NCBI RefSeq assembly: GCF_027409185.1
Contig: NC_084464.1
Coordinates: 44,553,095-44,617,094, forward strand
Length of the DNA stretch: 64,000 nt
DNA from: Cynocephalus volans
Taxonomy: Eukaryota; Chordata; Mammalia; Dermoptera; Cynocephalidae
Reading direction: 5' to 3'
The translations under genes and the position numbers were made by a program. Under the pieces are notes generated by a model that was not told where the DNA came from, searched no databases, and was given only the letters and a program-made list of their open reading frames with translations. Shown one piece after another: positions 36,158-48,419 of this stretch; within the stretch, counting starts at the first letter, position 1, and each line of letters opens with the position of its first letter.

Positions 36158-36381
36158 GGGCACATCTGAAGTTAATCAATATTTCTACCCTCCTTCCAAG
36201 CAAGACAAAGACTTTACAATGTTTTTACGGAATCTGCTTCATTCTCATGTTATTCATGATTGTTCCGTTTTGTTTTTAAATTTAATAGTCACTATTGTTA
36301 GTGATTTTTATAGTTATAGTTATTTTTAATTTTTCATTCAGATCTGCCAGTACTTTAGACAGGTTTTTGGTTGTTGTTGTT

Positions 36382-36418
36382 TTGTGTGTGTGTGTGTGTG
36401 TGTGCGTGTGTGTGCATG
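36382..36418. repeat. TG microsatellite
   Basis: About 18 TG units, interrupted by CG and CA changes. Confidence 0.9.
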
Positions 36419-36556
36419 TTTATTTTTCTCATCTTTGCTTCATACAGTTTTCCTTCTGGGTTTATTATCTTTGTTACTTAAGTAATAATAAAAGAAAAGC
36501 AAATGACAACCATAGTATAGTGCTACTTTTCACTTGTAAGCCTGGAAAAATCTAAG

Positions 36557-38750
36557 AAGTGTTGTCATCAAGATGGCAGAATAGATAATCCCCAGCATCA
36601 CTTCCCCCCAAAACTGATCAATTTACAATTAAAAAGCAAAAACTGCCATTCTGACACCTCTGGAGCTCAGAGGAAGAGGAGAGACCCATTCATGAAGGCA
36701 TAAGAGGCTGAAGCAAGAGGAAGTAAGGACTGCTTCATCCATACCGAGTCCTGGTCACTTCTGGCATGGTGCAGGGTGGGGAGAAGTTGCTGCACATGGA
36801 GCAACTTCCAGGACCCAGCAAAGTTGCAGCTATGCCCTTTGCATGAAGTTGCTTGAAGTCAGTAGGGGAGAAGAGGGCTTCAGAGCACACCATACCAGCC
36901 CTCAGGCCAGCAAGCACACTGGCAGGGTTTCCCTGGACCTGCATAGAAGTGAGCAGCCACAGCCAACTGGAGAAAGGAGCCAAGAGCTCAGTGAGTCATT
37001 GTGAGGTACTTGTGCATGGCCTGCCCCACAGGAAGAGTTCGCAGTGCTAGGAGGAGGCTGGCCCCTGGGGGAGCATTGGGACACAGCAGTGACAGCTGAT
37101 CTGCCTTCTAATCATCATAGGCATCACTCAGAGAAAGGTTAGGGTGGTAGAACTGAGAGGGCATGATTTGCAGGAAAGACTCAGTCCTAGGCAGGAATTT
37201 TCACACAGCCCAGTGGTATCTGTGGAGACCTCACAAGACCCAGAAGTGATTAAACCCCAACAATTAAAATCCAGGTCACAAATTCAAAAATTTAAAGCCT
37301 TCCCCAGATATCAGCAGCAAAACAGCAATTTAGCTCAAGCACAGAGCTCAAGTTCTAGTCCACACAGGCAGTTCCCCCAGTTCAGGAATTAACCATAAAA
37401 CAGCAGATTAGCTTTAAGTGCTGCTGATAGCTAATAATCTACAACAGAATGAAAAAAAAAACCCACAAACCATAGATAAAGCTCTGATGCTAACATGCCA
37501 CCAAAGAACACTTATAAAACCTGGAAGAGGTAGCATTCTCCTCAAGTGCCCAGGCATCTATGTAGAGACTCAAAGATAAAGAAAGAACAAAGAAATATAT
37601 CGCAACCAAAGAAAACCAGCAAAGCACCAGCAGTGGACCAAGAGGAACTGTATTTATGAAATGTCTGACAGAGAACTCAGAATAACCCTCTTAAGGATGA
37701 TCAGGGAGTCACAAGAAAATACAGATAGAAGATTAAATGATGTCCAGAAAATAATTCAGGAGTAGTATGAGAAATTTGACAAAGTAATAGAGTCAATTTT
37801 AAAAACATAGAAATTCTAGAAATAAAGAATACATTATCTGAATTAAAAACTCAATAGAGAGCTCCAACAACAGACTTAATCAAACAGAAGAAAGAATTTC
37901 TGGGCCAGCCCGTGGCTCACTCGGTAGAGTGCGGTGCTGATAACACCGGGGCCGCGGGTTCGGATCCTATATAGGGATGACCGGTTCGCTCGCTGGCTGA
38001 GCGTGGTGCCGACAACACCGGGCCAAGGGTTGAGATCCCCTTACCGGTCATCTTTTAAAAAAAAAAAAAAAAAAAAAAGAAGAAGAAAGAATTTCTGAGC
38101 TCAAAGACAGAACATATGAAGTTATTGAATCAGAGGACCAAAAGAAAAAGGAATAAGAAAAAATGAAACAGAAATACAGCAAATATTGTATTCCCCCAAA
38201 TGAAATAACCTCTTCATAATCGGCATACCTGAAGTAGAAGAAAAAGGAAGAGACCTAGAAATCATATTAAGGAAATAATGACTGAAATTTTCCCAAGTAG
38301 GGAGAAAGATGACAGCATCCAGATACAGGAAGCTCAGAGGTCATTAATCAAATCCAGTCTAAAGAGGAACACCCCAGGGCACATCACAAACAAATTATTA
38401 AAAACTAAGGACAAAGAAAGAATACAGAAAGCACCAAGAGAAAAGAAACACATAACATTCAAAAGAACCACAATACATCTCTCAGCAGATTCCTCATTAG
38501 AAGCCATACAGGCCAGAAGAGTATAGGATGATATATTCAAAGTGCTGAAGGAAAAAGATTTTCAGCCAAGAATTCTGTATCCAGCAAAACTAATCTTCAA
38601 ATATGAAGGAGTAATAAAGTCTTATCCAAACAAATAAAAACTAAGGGACTTCATCAACACTAAACTGGCCTTACAAGAAATGCTAAAGGAAGTTCTCCAG
38701 TCTAAAAGAAGACAGTGCTAAGGGGTAGCAAAAAAGCATTCATGCCGTAG
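36557..38750 (+). mobile_element. L1-D: 5' UTR and ORF1 of an old L1
   Basis: It starts TCATCAAGATGGCAGAATAG. The 5' UTR resembles the minus-strand copy L1-F (TATGCCCTTTGCATGAAGTT in both, with changes). ORF1 debris covers about 37650-38700, with PSREKDDSIQIQEAQRSLIK at 38294-38353. A SINE splits ORF1. Confidence 0.75.
37903..38080 (+). mobile_element. tRNA(Ile)-derived SINE, dimer, young copy
   Basis: GGCCAGCCCGTGGCTCACTC leads to a first half ending TCCTATATAGGGATGACC and a second tRNA-like half ending CCCTTACCGGTCATC and poly(A). A perfect 17-bp target duplication, AGAAGAAAGAATTTCTG, flanks it (37886-37902 and 38081-38097). Confidence 0.92.
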
Positions 38751-38756
38751 TAAGAC

Positions 38757-39245
38757 CCCAAGTTCCTGAACCAGGGTGGGGGTGCTGAGGGCCTCAGCCA
38801 TGCCCCCTTGATGTCCACATTCAGCCTAGCAATGATTGACACTGCTGGAAGCCCCCAGGCTGACAAGTTGAGGTGGGGGGCCTTAATCACATCCCCCCCA
38901 ATGTCCACATCTAGCCCAGCGATGACCATAATACACTGGAAGCCTCCCGGGCTCCCAAGCTGGGGAGTGATGAATGCCTCAGTCACACCCCCCGACATCC
39001 ACATCCAGCCAGTGACAACTGCACCATTGGCAGAAGCTCCCCAGGCTCCCAAGCCAGGTCGGGGCAGAGTCCCTCAGCCATGCCCTTCCAACATCTGCAT
39101 CTAGCCTGACAACAACCAGCCCAACGTCAGAAGCCCCTGGGCCCCTGGGCCCCTGAGCCAGGGTGAGGGAGGGTCCAAGGGCCTCAGCCACACCCCTCCA
39201 ATGTCTGCATCCAGCCCAGTGATGACTGACCTGCTGACAGAAGCC
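38757..39245 (+). repeat. GC-rich minisatellite, ~5 units of ~95-105 bp
   Basis: Units share GGGCCTCAGCCATGCC, AATGTCCACATCCAGCCCAG and GATGACC, ending CTGGAAGCCCCC. It forms the L1-E 5' UTR. A related array lies inverted at about 39740-40055. Confidence 0.75.
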
Positions 39246-39576
39246 CCCCAGAAAAGGAATTCACAATAATGATCTTAAGAAAACTCAACAAGATAAAAGA
39301 GAATACAGATAAATAATTCAACAAGATCAAGTAAATAATTCATGTTGTGAATGAGAAAATTTTTTTGGTGGCTGGCCAAGAAATTTAACAAAGAGATATA
39401 TATCATAAAAAAGAAACCAATAGAAATCCTGAGCTATGGAATTTAGTAAATGAAATAAAAAGTACAATAGAGATCTTTAACAGCAGACTAGAGCAAGCAG
39501 AAAAAAACTATCTCTGAACTTGAAAATAGGTCATTTGAAATTACCCAGTCAGGGAAAGAAAAAAGAAATAAGAATT

Positions 39577-41010
39577 TATTTCTTTTAAATTCATTTATTT
39601 ATTAATATTATTATTTTTTTACATTCTGAGATATTGTTGCAGAGCAGTTGGGGGTAGAGGAAAAGGAGAGGGAAAAAGAGGGAGAAGGAGGAACGAGAAG
39701 GGCATGGGTGATGGCTGTGGCACCCCCTTCATTTTTGCAGAGGAGACAAGGGGGCTTCCATCACTGGCTCGGTCATTGCTGGGCTGGATGCAGATGTCAG
39801 GGCTGTGTGGCTGAAGCCCTTGGCCCCCCACCACCCCAACTCAGGAGCCCTGGACACCTCCTGTGGTGGCTCAGTTGTTATCACTGGGCTGGTTGTGGGT
39901 GTCAGGGAGTGTGGCCAAGGCCCTTGGATCTCCACTGCCCTGGATTGGGGGCCTGGGACACTTCCTGTGGTGGCTTGATGGTTATTGCTGGGCTGGTTGT
40001 GGATGTTGGGGGGCATGGCTGAGGCTCCCAGCCCTCCCTGCTCCCTGGCTTGTTTTATAAGTGTCCATCTATGTTTTATAGGTGTTCTTTGGTGGTGTTA
40101 GACCTTTACTAGTTAATATCAAACTTTGTCTCTGATCTGTAGGTATTTTGTTTTTTTCTCTCAGTTCTGTGTTGGATTATTTGCTGTTCTCACCACTTAA
40201 ACTCTGGAAATAATTTGTTGTCCTATGCTTACTTCTAAAATGGAGAAACTTCCTGTGGGGACCAGCAATTTGAGCCCTGTAGTTAAGCTAAATTTCTGCT
40301 TTGCTGCTGATTCCCTGGGGAAGGCTTTTTGTGCAGGTCAGGTTTTAATTGTTGACTTCTGGGTCTTGTGAGGTCCACCATACCTGGGTTGTGTGGAAAC
40401 TCTGGTCCGGGCCTGAGTCTTTTCAGAAAACTGCATCCCCTGCAGTTCTATATTCCTGACCAGTTTACACAGAGTGGGCTTGCACTGATTGGAGGGCAGA
40501 TCAGCTGCATGCTGTGCCCCAATGTTCCCCTGGTGGGCCCATCTCCCCCACCGCCCACACTCCAAACACTTCCATGGGATGGCCATATGTCAGTCCCTTG
40601 TGATGACTTACTGCCTTCTGAGTGGCTCCTTTTTTCAGTTGTTGAGGCTTCTCACTCCTGTGTTGGCCCATGGGAACCCTGTTAGTGGTTTTGGTGGCCC
40701 TCTTCCCCCCTGCCACCTCCAAGCAACTTCATAGGAAGGGCACAGCTGCAGCTTTTGCCAGCTCTTGTTCTGAGCACTCACCAGCTCCAGCCTGGAAGAG
40801 GTCAGGATTCAAACTGGTGGGAGCAATCCTTTCTTTCTCTTATCGTGGCTTCTCCTGCCTTCATGATCTCAGTAGGTCTCTCTTCCTTTTCCTCTGAGCT
40901 CTAGTGGCCCCAGCTTGGCTGTTATTGCTTCTTAATAGTTGTAAATTTGTTGGTTTGTGAGAGAGAGTCATACTTGGGACTGTCTATTCTGCTGTCTTGA
41001 CTGGAAGCCA
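39577..41010 (-). mobile_element. L1-F: 5'UTR-only L1 insertion
   Basis: A perfect 11-bp duplication, AAATAAGAATT, flanks it (39566-39576 and 41011-41021). On the minus strand it starts TTCCAGTCAAGACAGCAGAA, the L1 5' end. It runs about 1.4 kb through 5' UTR and minisatellite, then stops in an A-rich tail with AATAAA motifs. ORF1 and ORF2 are absent. Confidence 0.8.
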
Positions 41011-44000
41011 AAATAAGAATTAAAAAAAAAAAACTGAAGAAAGGCTACAGGAATTATGGGACATGATTAAGGGTAGAAATATTTGAATTATGAGCATTCT
41101 CAAAGGAGAAGAGAAGGGAAAAGGCATCAAAAAACCTATTTAATAAAATTATAGCTGAAAATTTCCAACTCTTGGGAGAGATATGAGCATACAGATCCAG
41201 GAAGCTCAAAGGTCCCCAAATATAATCAGCCCCAAAAGGTCCCCTTACCAACACACATTATAATCAAAATATCAAAAGACAAATACATAATTCTAATAAC
41301 AGCAAGGGCAAAGTGATAAGTCACATATAAAAGAATCTCGATTAAACTAACATCAGATTTTTCAGCAGAAATATTACGGGCCAGGAGAGTTTAGAATGAT
41401 TTATTCAAAGCACTGGAAGAAAAAAAAATGCTAGCCAAGAATACTATATCCAGCAAAGCTATTCTTCAAGAATGAAGGGAAAATTAAGTTTTTCACAGAC
41501 AAGAAAAAACTTAGGTAATTCATTGCCATCAGACTGACCTAACAAGAAATGCTCATGGGAGTCCTATGTCTGGAAGCAAAAGGAAGATAACTATCAGAAA
41601 TAAAACACTCAAAAAGAAAATGCTCACTGGCAATGCAGGTCCAAAATTAGGAAAAAGAAAGTAATCAAACTTTATCTCTACAGAAAAGCACCAAATTGCA
41701 ATGATAAATAACAAGAAAGAAATAGAGGGACAAAACATATATAAAACAACCAGAAAATAATCAATAAAATGACTGGAGTAAGTTATCATACATCAATAAT
41801 AATCTTGAACGTAAATTAATTAAATTCCTCAATTTAAAGATATAGACTAGCTAAATGAATTTAAAAACAACATCCAACTATATGCCATCTTCAAGAAATT
41901 CATTTCATCAAATAACACACATGTAGACTAAAAGAGAAGAGATGAAAAAAATATTTCATACAAATGGAAACCAAAAGTAAGCAGGAGTAGGTATAACTTA
42001 TACCAAACAAAACAGACTTTAAGTTTAAAACTATAAAAATGGGCAAAGATGGTTATATATAATGTTAAAGGAGTGAATTCAGCAAGAGGATATAACAATT
42101 GTATATGTACATCTGCACCCACCATTGGAGCACCCAGATGTATAAAGCAAATATTATTAGGCCTAAAGGGAGAGATAGACTCCAAAACAATAATAGTTGT
42201 GGCCTTCAACATCCCACTCTCAGCATTGGACAGATAATTTATACAGAAAAGATCAACAAAAATACATTGGATTTAAACAGCACTATAAACCAAAAGGACC
42301 TTACAGATATTTACAGAACATTTTTTCTAACAGGTACAGAATACACATTCTCAACAGCACAAAAACATTCTCCAGGATTAACCATATGTTAGGCCACAAA
42401 ACAAGTCTTAACAAATTTTAAAAACTTAAATTTCATCACTTACCTTTGCTGACCACAATGAAATAAAACTAGAAATGAATATCAAGAGCAACTTTCAAAA
42501 TTGTACACATACATATAGATTAAACAACATTCTCAAGAAATACCAATGATTCAAAAAAGAAATTAAGAAGAAAATTTTAAATTTTCTTGAAGCAAATGAA
42601 AATGGAAACCCAACATACCAAAACCTATGGGATACAGCCAAAGCAATACTAAGAAGGAAGTTTATAGCAATAAACCTACATCAAAAAAGTAAAAAGATTT
42701 CAAATAAATAATCTAACTATGTATCTTAAGGAACTTGAAAAGCAAGAACAAGCCAAACTTAAAATTAGGAGAAGAAAATAATAATAGAAATCATAGAAAA
42801 AAAACCAAAATTGAAACAATACAAAAGAAAAAAATACAAAAGATTGGCAAAAAAAATCTTGGTTTTTTGAAAAACCAAACACAGCTAGACTAACCAAGAA
42901 AGACTCAAAATCAGGAGCAAAAAAAGGAGACATTACAACTGATAACACAGAAATACAAAGGATCATTAGAGATTATTATAAACAACTATGCCAACAAATT
43001 GAAAAACCTAGAGGAAATGGATAAATTCCTGGACACATACAATCTATCAAGATTAAACCAAGAAGAAATAGAAAACCTGAACAGACTAGTTTATTACTGA
43101 ATTTGTAATAAAAACATCTCCCATTAAAAAAAGCCCAGGACTGGATGGCTTTACTGCTGATTTCTACCAAATATTTAAGTAATTAATAGCAATTCTTCTC
43201 AAACTCTTCCAAAAAATTGAAGAGGAGGGAATTTTTCCAAACTCATTCTAAGAGGTCAGCATTACCCTGATACCAAAAGCAGACAAGAACACAACAAAAA
43301 AAAGAAAATTGTAGGCCAATATCCTTGATGAACATAGAAGCAAAAATTCTCAACAAAATATTAGCAAACAGAATCCAACAACACACTAAAAAAATTCACC
43401 ACTTTATCCCAGTGATGCAATGTTGGTTCAACATACACAAATCAATAAACATGATATATCACATCAACAGAGTAAAGGACAAAAATCATATGATCATCTC
43501 AATTGATAAAATTCACCATTTCTTCATGATAAAAACCCTCAACAAATTAGGCATAGAAGAAACATACCTCAATATGATAAAGGCCCTCTATGAAAAACCC
43601 ACAGTTAATATCAACAAGGAATTAATATTTAGAAAACAGCTTTACCCTAAGAACTGAAACAAGACATGGACGCCCACTCTTTCCACTCATCATAGTCCTG
43701 AAAGTCTTAGCCAGAGCAATCAGGCCAGACAAAGAAATAAAAGGCATTCAAATTGTAAAGGAGATAGTTAAATTGTCCCTGTTTGCAGACAAATGATCTT
43801 ATATATAGGAAACCCTAAAAACCCCACCAAAAAACTCTTAGAATTGATAAACAGATTTGGTAAATTTGCAGGATACAAAACCAACATACAAAAATCAGCA
43901 GCATTTTTATACACCAATAATGATCAAAATGAAAAAGAAATCAAGAAAGCAATCCCATTTACAAAGCAGAATAAAAAAAAAAACAGGAATTAATTTAACC

Positions 44001-44862
44001 AAGGAGGTTAAAGTTCTCTACAAGGAAAATTTTAAAACACTGAAGAAAGAAATTTAAGAGGACACAAAGAAATGTAAAGACATCCCATGTTCATGGATTG
44101 GAAGAATTAATATCATGAAAATGACAATACTACCAAAAGCCATTTACAGATTCAAAGTAATCCGTATCAAAATACCCACAACATTCTTCACAGAAATAGA
44201 TAAAACAATCCTAAAATTCATACAGAATTACAAAAGACCCCAAACAGCCAAAGCAATTCTGACCAAAAAGAACAAAACCGGCTGACTTCAAAATATATTA
44301 CAAAGCTATAGTAACCAAAGCTATATTAACAGCATGGTACAGGTATAAAAACATACACAAAGACTAATGGAACAAAATAGAGAACCCAGAAATAAAGCCA
44401 TGTATTTACAGCCAATGGATTTCTGACAAAGGTGCCAAGAATATTCACTGGGGAAAGGACAGTCTCTTCAATAAGTGGTGCTGGGAAAACTGGATAGCCA
44501 TATGCAGAAGAATGAAACTAGACCCCTATCTCTCACCATATGCAAAAATCAACTCAAAATGGATTAAAGACTTAAATGTAAGACCCAAACTGGGAAACTA
44601 CTAGAATAAAACATAAGAGAAATACTGCAGGACATTGGGCTGGGCAAAGACTCTATAAAGAGGTCCTCAAAAGCACAGGCAATAAAAGCAAAAATAGGCA
44701 AATGGGATTATATCAAACTAAAAAGCTTCTTGCACAGCAAAAGAAACAATCAACAGAGTGAAAAGACAACCTGCAGAATGAAAGAAAATATTTGCAAACT
44801 ATTCATCCAACAAGGGATTAATATCCAGAATCTACAAGAAGCTCAAACAACTCAACAGCAAA

Positions 44863-44890
44863 TCATCATCATCATCATCATTGTCATCAT
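44863..44890. repeat. ATC trinucleotide repeat
   Basis: About nine ATC units with one change, within L1-E ORF2 remnants. Confidence 0.85.
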
Positions 44891-44950
44891 CTGATCAAAA
44901 TAATGGGCAAATGAGCCTAATAGATATTTCTTAAAAGAAGGACATACAAG

Positions 44951-45114
44951 GGCCAGCCCCGTGGCTCACTCGGGAGAGTGTGACGCTGGTAGTGCCGAGG
45001 CCACAGGTTCGGATCCTATATAGGGATGGCCGGTGTGCTCACTGGCTAAGCGTGGTGCAGACAACACTGTGCCGAAGGTTGTGATCCCCTTACCAGTCAG
45101 GAAAAAAAAAAAAA
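44951..45114 (+). mobile_element. tRNA(Ile)-derived SINE, dimer
   Basis: It starts GGCCAGCCCCGTGGCTCAC and ends with poly(A). AAGGACATA flanks it on both sides (44938-44946 and 45115-45123). Confidence 0.92.
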
Positions 45115-46335
45115 AAGGACATAAAATAGTCAACAGGTATATGAAAAAATAGTCAACATCTCTAATCATCAGGGAAAAGCAAATCAAAACCACAATGAAA
45201 TATCATCTCACTCCAGATAGAGTGGCTATTATCAAAAAGACAAAAAACAGTAAAGGCTGGCAGGGATGCAGAGAAAAGGCAACTCTTATACACTGTTGGT
45301 GGGAATATAAATTAGTACAGCCATTAGAGAAAAACAGTATGGAGGTTCCTCAAAGAACTAAAAATACAACTTCCGTATGATCCAGCAATCTCACTACTGG
45401 GTATATATCCAAAGGAAAGGAAATAAGTATATCATAGAGATATTTGCACTCCAGTATTTATTGCAGCACTGTTCACAATAGCCAAGGTATAGAATCAACC
45501 CAAGTGTCCATCAACAGATGAATGGGTTTTTAAAATGTGGTATATACACATAATGGAATACTATTCATCCATAAAAAAGAATGAAATCCTGTCTTTTGCA
45601 GCAACATGGATGAGCTTGGAGGATATTATGTTGAGTGAAGTAAGCCAGGAACAGAAGAGAAACACCACATGCTTTCACTCACATGTAGAAGGTAGGAGAG
45701 TTGATCACACAAGTAGAGAGTAGAATTACGGTTACCAGAGGCTGGAAAGGGTAGGGGGAAGAGGAGTAGTGGGAAGTTTTTTTCCAACAGTACAAAAGTA
45801 CAGCTAGAAGCTAGATAGGAGGAATAATATCTAGTATTCTATAGCACTGAGGGGTAACTATAATTAACAATTTATTGTATAGTTTGAATTAGCTAGAGGA
45901 CAGGATTTGGAATGTTCCCAACACAAGAAATGATAAATGTTTGAGGTAATGGGGGGAAAAATAGTGGTTGCCAGGGTTTCATATGAGAAGGGTGGGAAGG
46001 ATGAACAGGTGGAGCACAGAGGATTTTTAGAGCAGAGAACCTATTCTGTATGATACTGTAATGGGGAATACATGACATTATGCATTTAGCAAAACCCATT
46101 AAACCAACCGTACAACACAAAGAGGCAACCCTAATGTAAAACCGAGTTAAAAATAATACATCAATATTGGTGCATAATTGTAACAAGTGTACCACATTAA
46201 TGTAACATTTTAATAACAGGAGAAACTGCATATGTGGGGGGAGGGGCACTATATGTACTTTCAGCTCAATTTCTCAGTAAACCTAAAACTGCTGTAAAAA
46301 TAAGGTCTATTACTTACGAAAAAATTTTTTTAAAA

Positions 46336-47242
46336 ATGAGGAAACAGATAAAATCATATATTGCTCCCGGGAGTGTAAATTAATACAACCTCTATGAAGA
46401 CAATTTTGCACTATCTATCAAAGTTAATAATGTGTGTGTTGACCTAAAGGAAGAAACTGAGGCAAAATTATGTGAACAATGAGTTTGTTTGGGCCAATGT
46501 TTGGAACAACAGCCCAAACATTGGAGACACAAAGGAGGCACAAACCCAAATCCATGTTGCCTTGGATATGTGGTCCACCTGGCAGCTGTTGAAAGCGGAT
46601 TTTTATAGGAAAAAGGAGAATATTAAAGGGGCAGTTCCAAAGTTGTTTGTCAAGAATTTACAGTGGTTTACTGTAATAATATGAACTAGTGACTGGCTAT
46701 ACGTTGCTCTTTACATCATAAACTTCAGGAACATTGCAACAAAAAAAGAGGGTCACATTGTACAATTAGTGATAAAATTTGGGTAATCTGTACCCACAGG
46801 TGGTACCAGCTAATCTGGAAACTGTTACTGGAATGTGCTTTTTAGCAATTATCCTGGAAAGGGGAAGGGGGACTGTGACTGAAGCCTCATGCTCATATCC
46901 CTCTGGGCCTGTTAAATATTCCTTAGATTGCTCTAAGACACTTTTATTTCTCATACATATTAGACTCAGCAACTACCCTTCAGGATTTTATCCTACTAAT
47001 ATTTTTGCACATGTGCATTACAATGTCTGTACGACACAGCTTGCAATGGCAACAGATTTCCAATAACATAACTACTCCTCAATAGGAGGAGACAGGCCAA
47101 ATGAAATATAATACTTCCATAAAATAGAATACTGTATAGCCATAGATTTTTAACATAAAAAGTAAAGAATAATGGATTTAAGGAGCTGCTATTTATGAAA
47201 ATAGAGATTAAGAATATATACATACATATTTGCTTAAATATA
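46336..47242 (+). mobile_element. Old L1 3' fragment
   Basis: Two pieces (46336-46440 and about 46960-47240) read as one L1 ORF2 end (TTTTATCCTACTAATATTTT). An LTR-like insert separates them. Confidence 0.55.
46441..46955 (-). repeat. LTR-like insert in old L1
   Basis: On the minus strand it has CCTATAAAAATCCGC and ends TTTGCCTCAGTTTCTTCC, suggesting an old mammalian LTR. The family is uncertain. Confidence 0.4.
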
Positions 47243-47317
47243 CAGTTGGCCCTTGAACAAAGCAGGGGATTAGGGGTGCTGACCCCACATGCAGTTGAAA
47301 ATCCGTGTATAACTTTT

Positions 47318-47586
47318 TTTTCCCCCCTGTGTCCGGAATTCGGCTTGTGACCTGCCAGCTCTGCCCCTAAAGTCAGTGTGAGGCTCAGCACCCCTGTGCA
47401 TTGGTGCCCCAGGGAGCAGGCAGGCACAGTGAACCGAGGGCGCTGGTGTGGCTGGAGTGCACGCAGGGGCCAGCAGCAGCAGGCACGCGGCCAGCACACA
47501 GGAGGCCATCGGAGGGCTTCAGATGGCCCCGCCGCTCCCTGACCAGCAGCACCCGGGCTCCTCTGGCCTCTTTTCCGTGCTCCCGC
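47318..47586 (-). pseudogene. Retroposed GC-rich sequence of unknown source
   Basis: A perfect 10-bp duplication, TATAACTTTT, flanks 269 bp inside the Tigger. A T run at the left end marks a poly(A) on the minus strand. The minus strand has an ATG at 47509 and a leader-like frame, MASCVLAACLLLLAPACTPA. I do not recognise the parent gene; it may be part of a processed mRNA or a non-coding RNA. Confidence 0.65.
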
Positions 47587-47767
47587 TATAACTTTTGACT
47601 CCCCAGAACTTAATTACTAGTAGCCTATTGTTGACTGGAAGCCTGACCGATAACATAAACAGTCAATTAACAGTTGTTTTGTATGTTATATGTATTATAT
47701 ACTATATTCTCACAATAAAGTAAGCTAGAGAAAAGACAGTGTTATTAGGAAAATCCTAAGGAAGCCA

Positions 47768-47870
47768 GGCTGGCTGGTTAGCTCAGTTGGTTAGAGCTTC
47801 AGTGTTGTAACACCAAGGTCAAGGGTTCAGATCCCTGTAATGGCCAGCGGACAAAAAAAAAAAAAAAAAA
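47768..47870 (+). mobile_element. tRNA(Ile)-derived SINE, monomer
   Basis: GGCTGGCTGGTTAGCTCAGT with B-box GGTCAAGGGTTCAGATCC, GGCCAGCGGAC and poly(A). It closely resembles tRNA-Ile. Flanks AAAATCCTAAGGAAG and AAAATCACCTGGAAG are a diverged duplication. Confidence 0.9.
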
Positions 47871-48194
47871 AAAAAATCACCTGGAAGAGAAAATGTATTA
47901 ATACATTTACAATATTTCTTGAAAGATGCACACAGAAGTAGACCTGTGCAGTTCCAACCCATGTTGTTCCAGGATCAGCTGTACATTAAATTTCTCTGGA
48001 AGGATAGATATAAAGTTCGGTGCATGGACTGCCCATGCGAGGGGACTTGGCAAACTGCAGGGAATGCTAGGAGTAGGGCTTTCCTCTGTATTTTCTTTGT
48101 GGCTTTTGAACTTTAAACCACATTATTATATTGCCTATTTAAATAAATAGCATCTTTTAAAAAGAACAACAGGAGGATACAGGGAGTGTAGGCA

Positions 48195-48410
48195 ACTCTT
48201 TTGAGATTTATTGTGAAGCTGAGCAAAGTCCACCTTTTCCTAGCCATGTGACCAAGGCAAGTTAGTAAATGTTTCTAAAACTCCATTTTCTCACTTTTAC
48301 AACTGGGATAGTCATATATACCACATAGGATTATCTTGACTATAAAGTAAAAAGATATACGTCAGACACTTAGCACAGCAATAGCACACAGTAAATACCC
48401 ACTGAATGAT
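48195..48410 (+). repeat. MIR SINE
   Basis: TAGCCATGTGACCAAGGCAA and AACTCCATTTTCTCACTTTT follow MIR order. Confidence 0.55.
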
Positions 48411-48419
48411 TACTATTAT

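Larger units (their letters stand above)
38757..46335 (+). mobile_element. L1-E: long decayed L1 with tandem 5' UTR
   Basis: Tandem GC-rich units (38757-39245) lead into ORF1 (39248-39565, then 41022-41760). Broken ORF2 follows, from about 41790 to 45725, and a 3' UTR to about 46335. RT-region text (43325-43657) and the C-terminal cysteine region (45195-45380) are recognisable. L1-F interrupts ORF1 and a SINE lies at 44951. No frame is intact. Confidence 0.75.
47243..47981. mobile_element. Tigger-type DNA transposon with two nested insertions
   Basis: TA dinucleotides flank ends CAGTTGGCCCTTGAACAA and TTGTTCCAGGATCAGCTG. The inner text AGCCTATTGTTGACTGGAAG is typical of a Tigger family. No transposase frame remains. 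It contains a GC-rich retrocopy and a SINE. Confidence 0.85.

Noticed and set aside
37903-38080. Functional tRNA genes at SINE positions
   Set aside because: A and B boxes look tRNA-like, but the cloverleaf is broken, units are dimeric, and poly(A) tails with target duplications mark them as SINEs.
39361-39382. A truncated SINE tail (TTTTTTGGTGGCTGGCC)
   Set aside because: Fewer than 20 matching bases and no target duplication, so it may be chance.
47331-47345. GGAATTCGG as a cloning-linker artefact
   Set aside because: It lies inside an insert with exact target duplications, so a natural insertion explains it; a single EcoRI site is not evidence of cloning.
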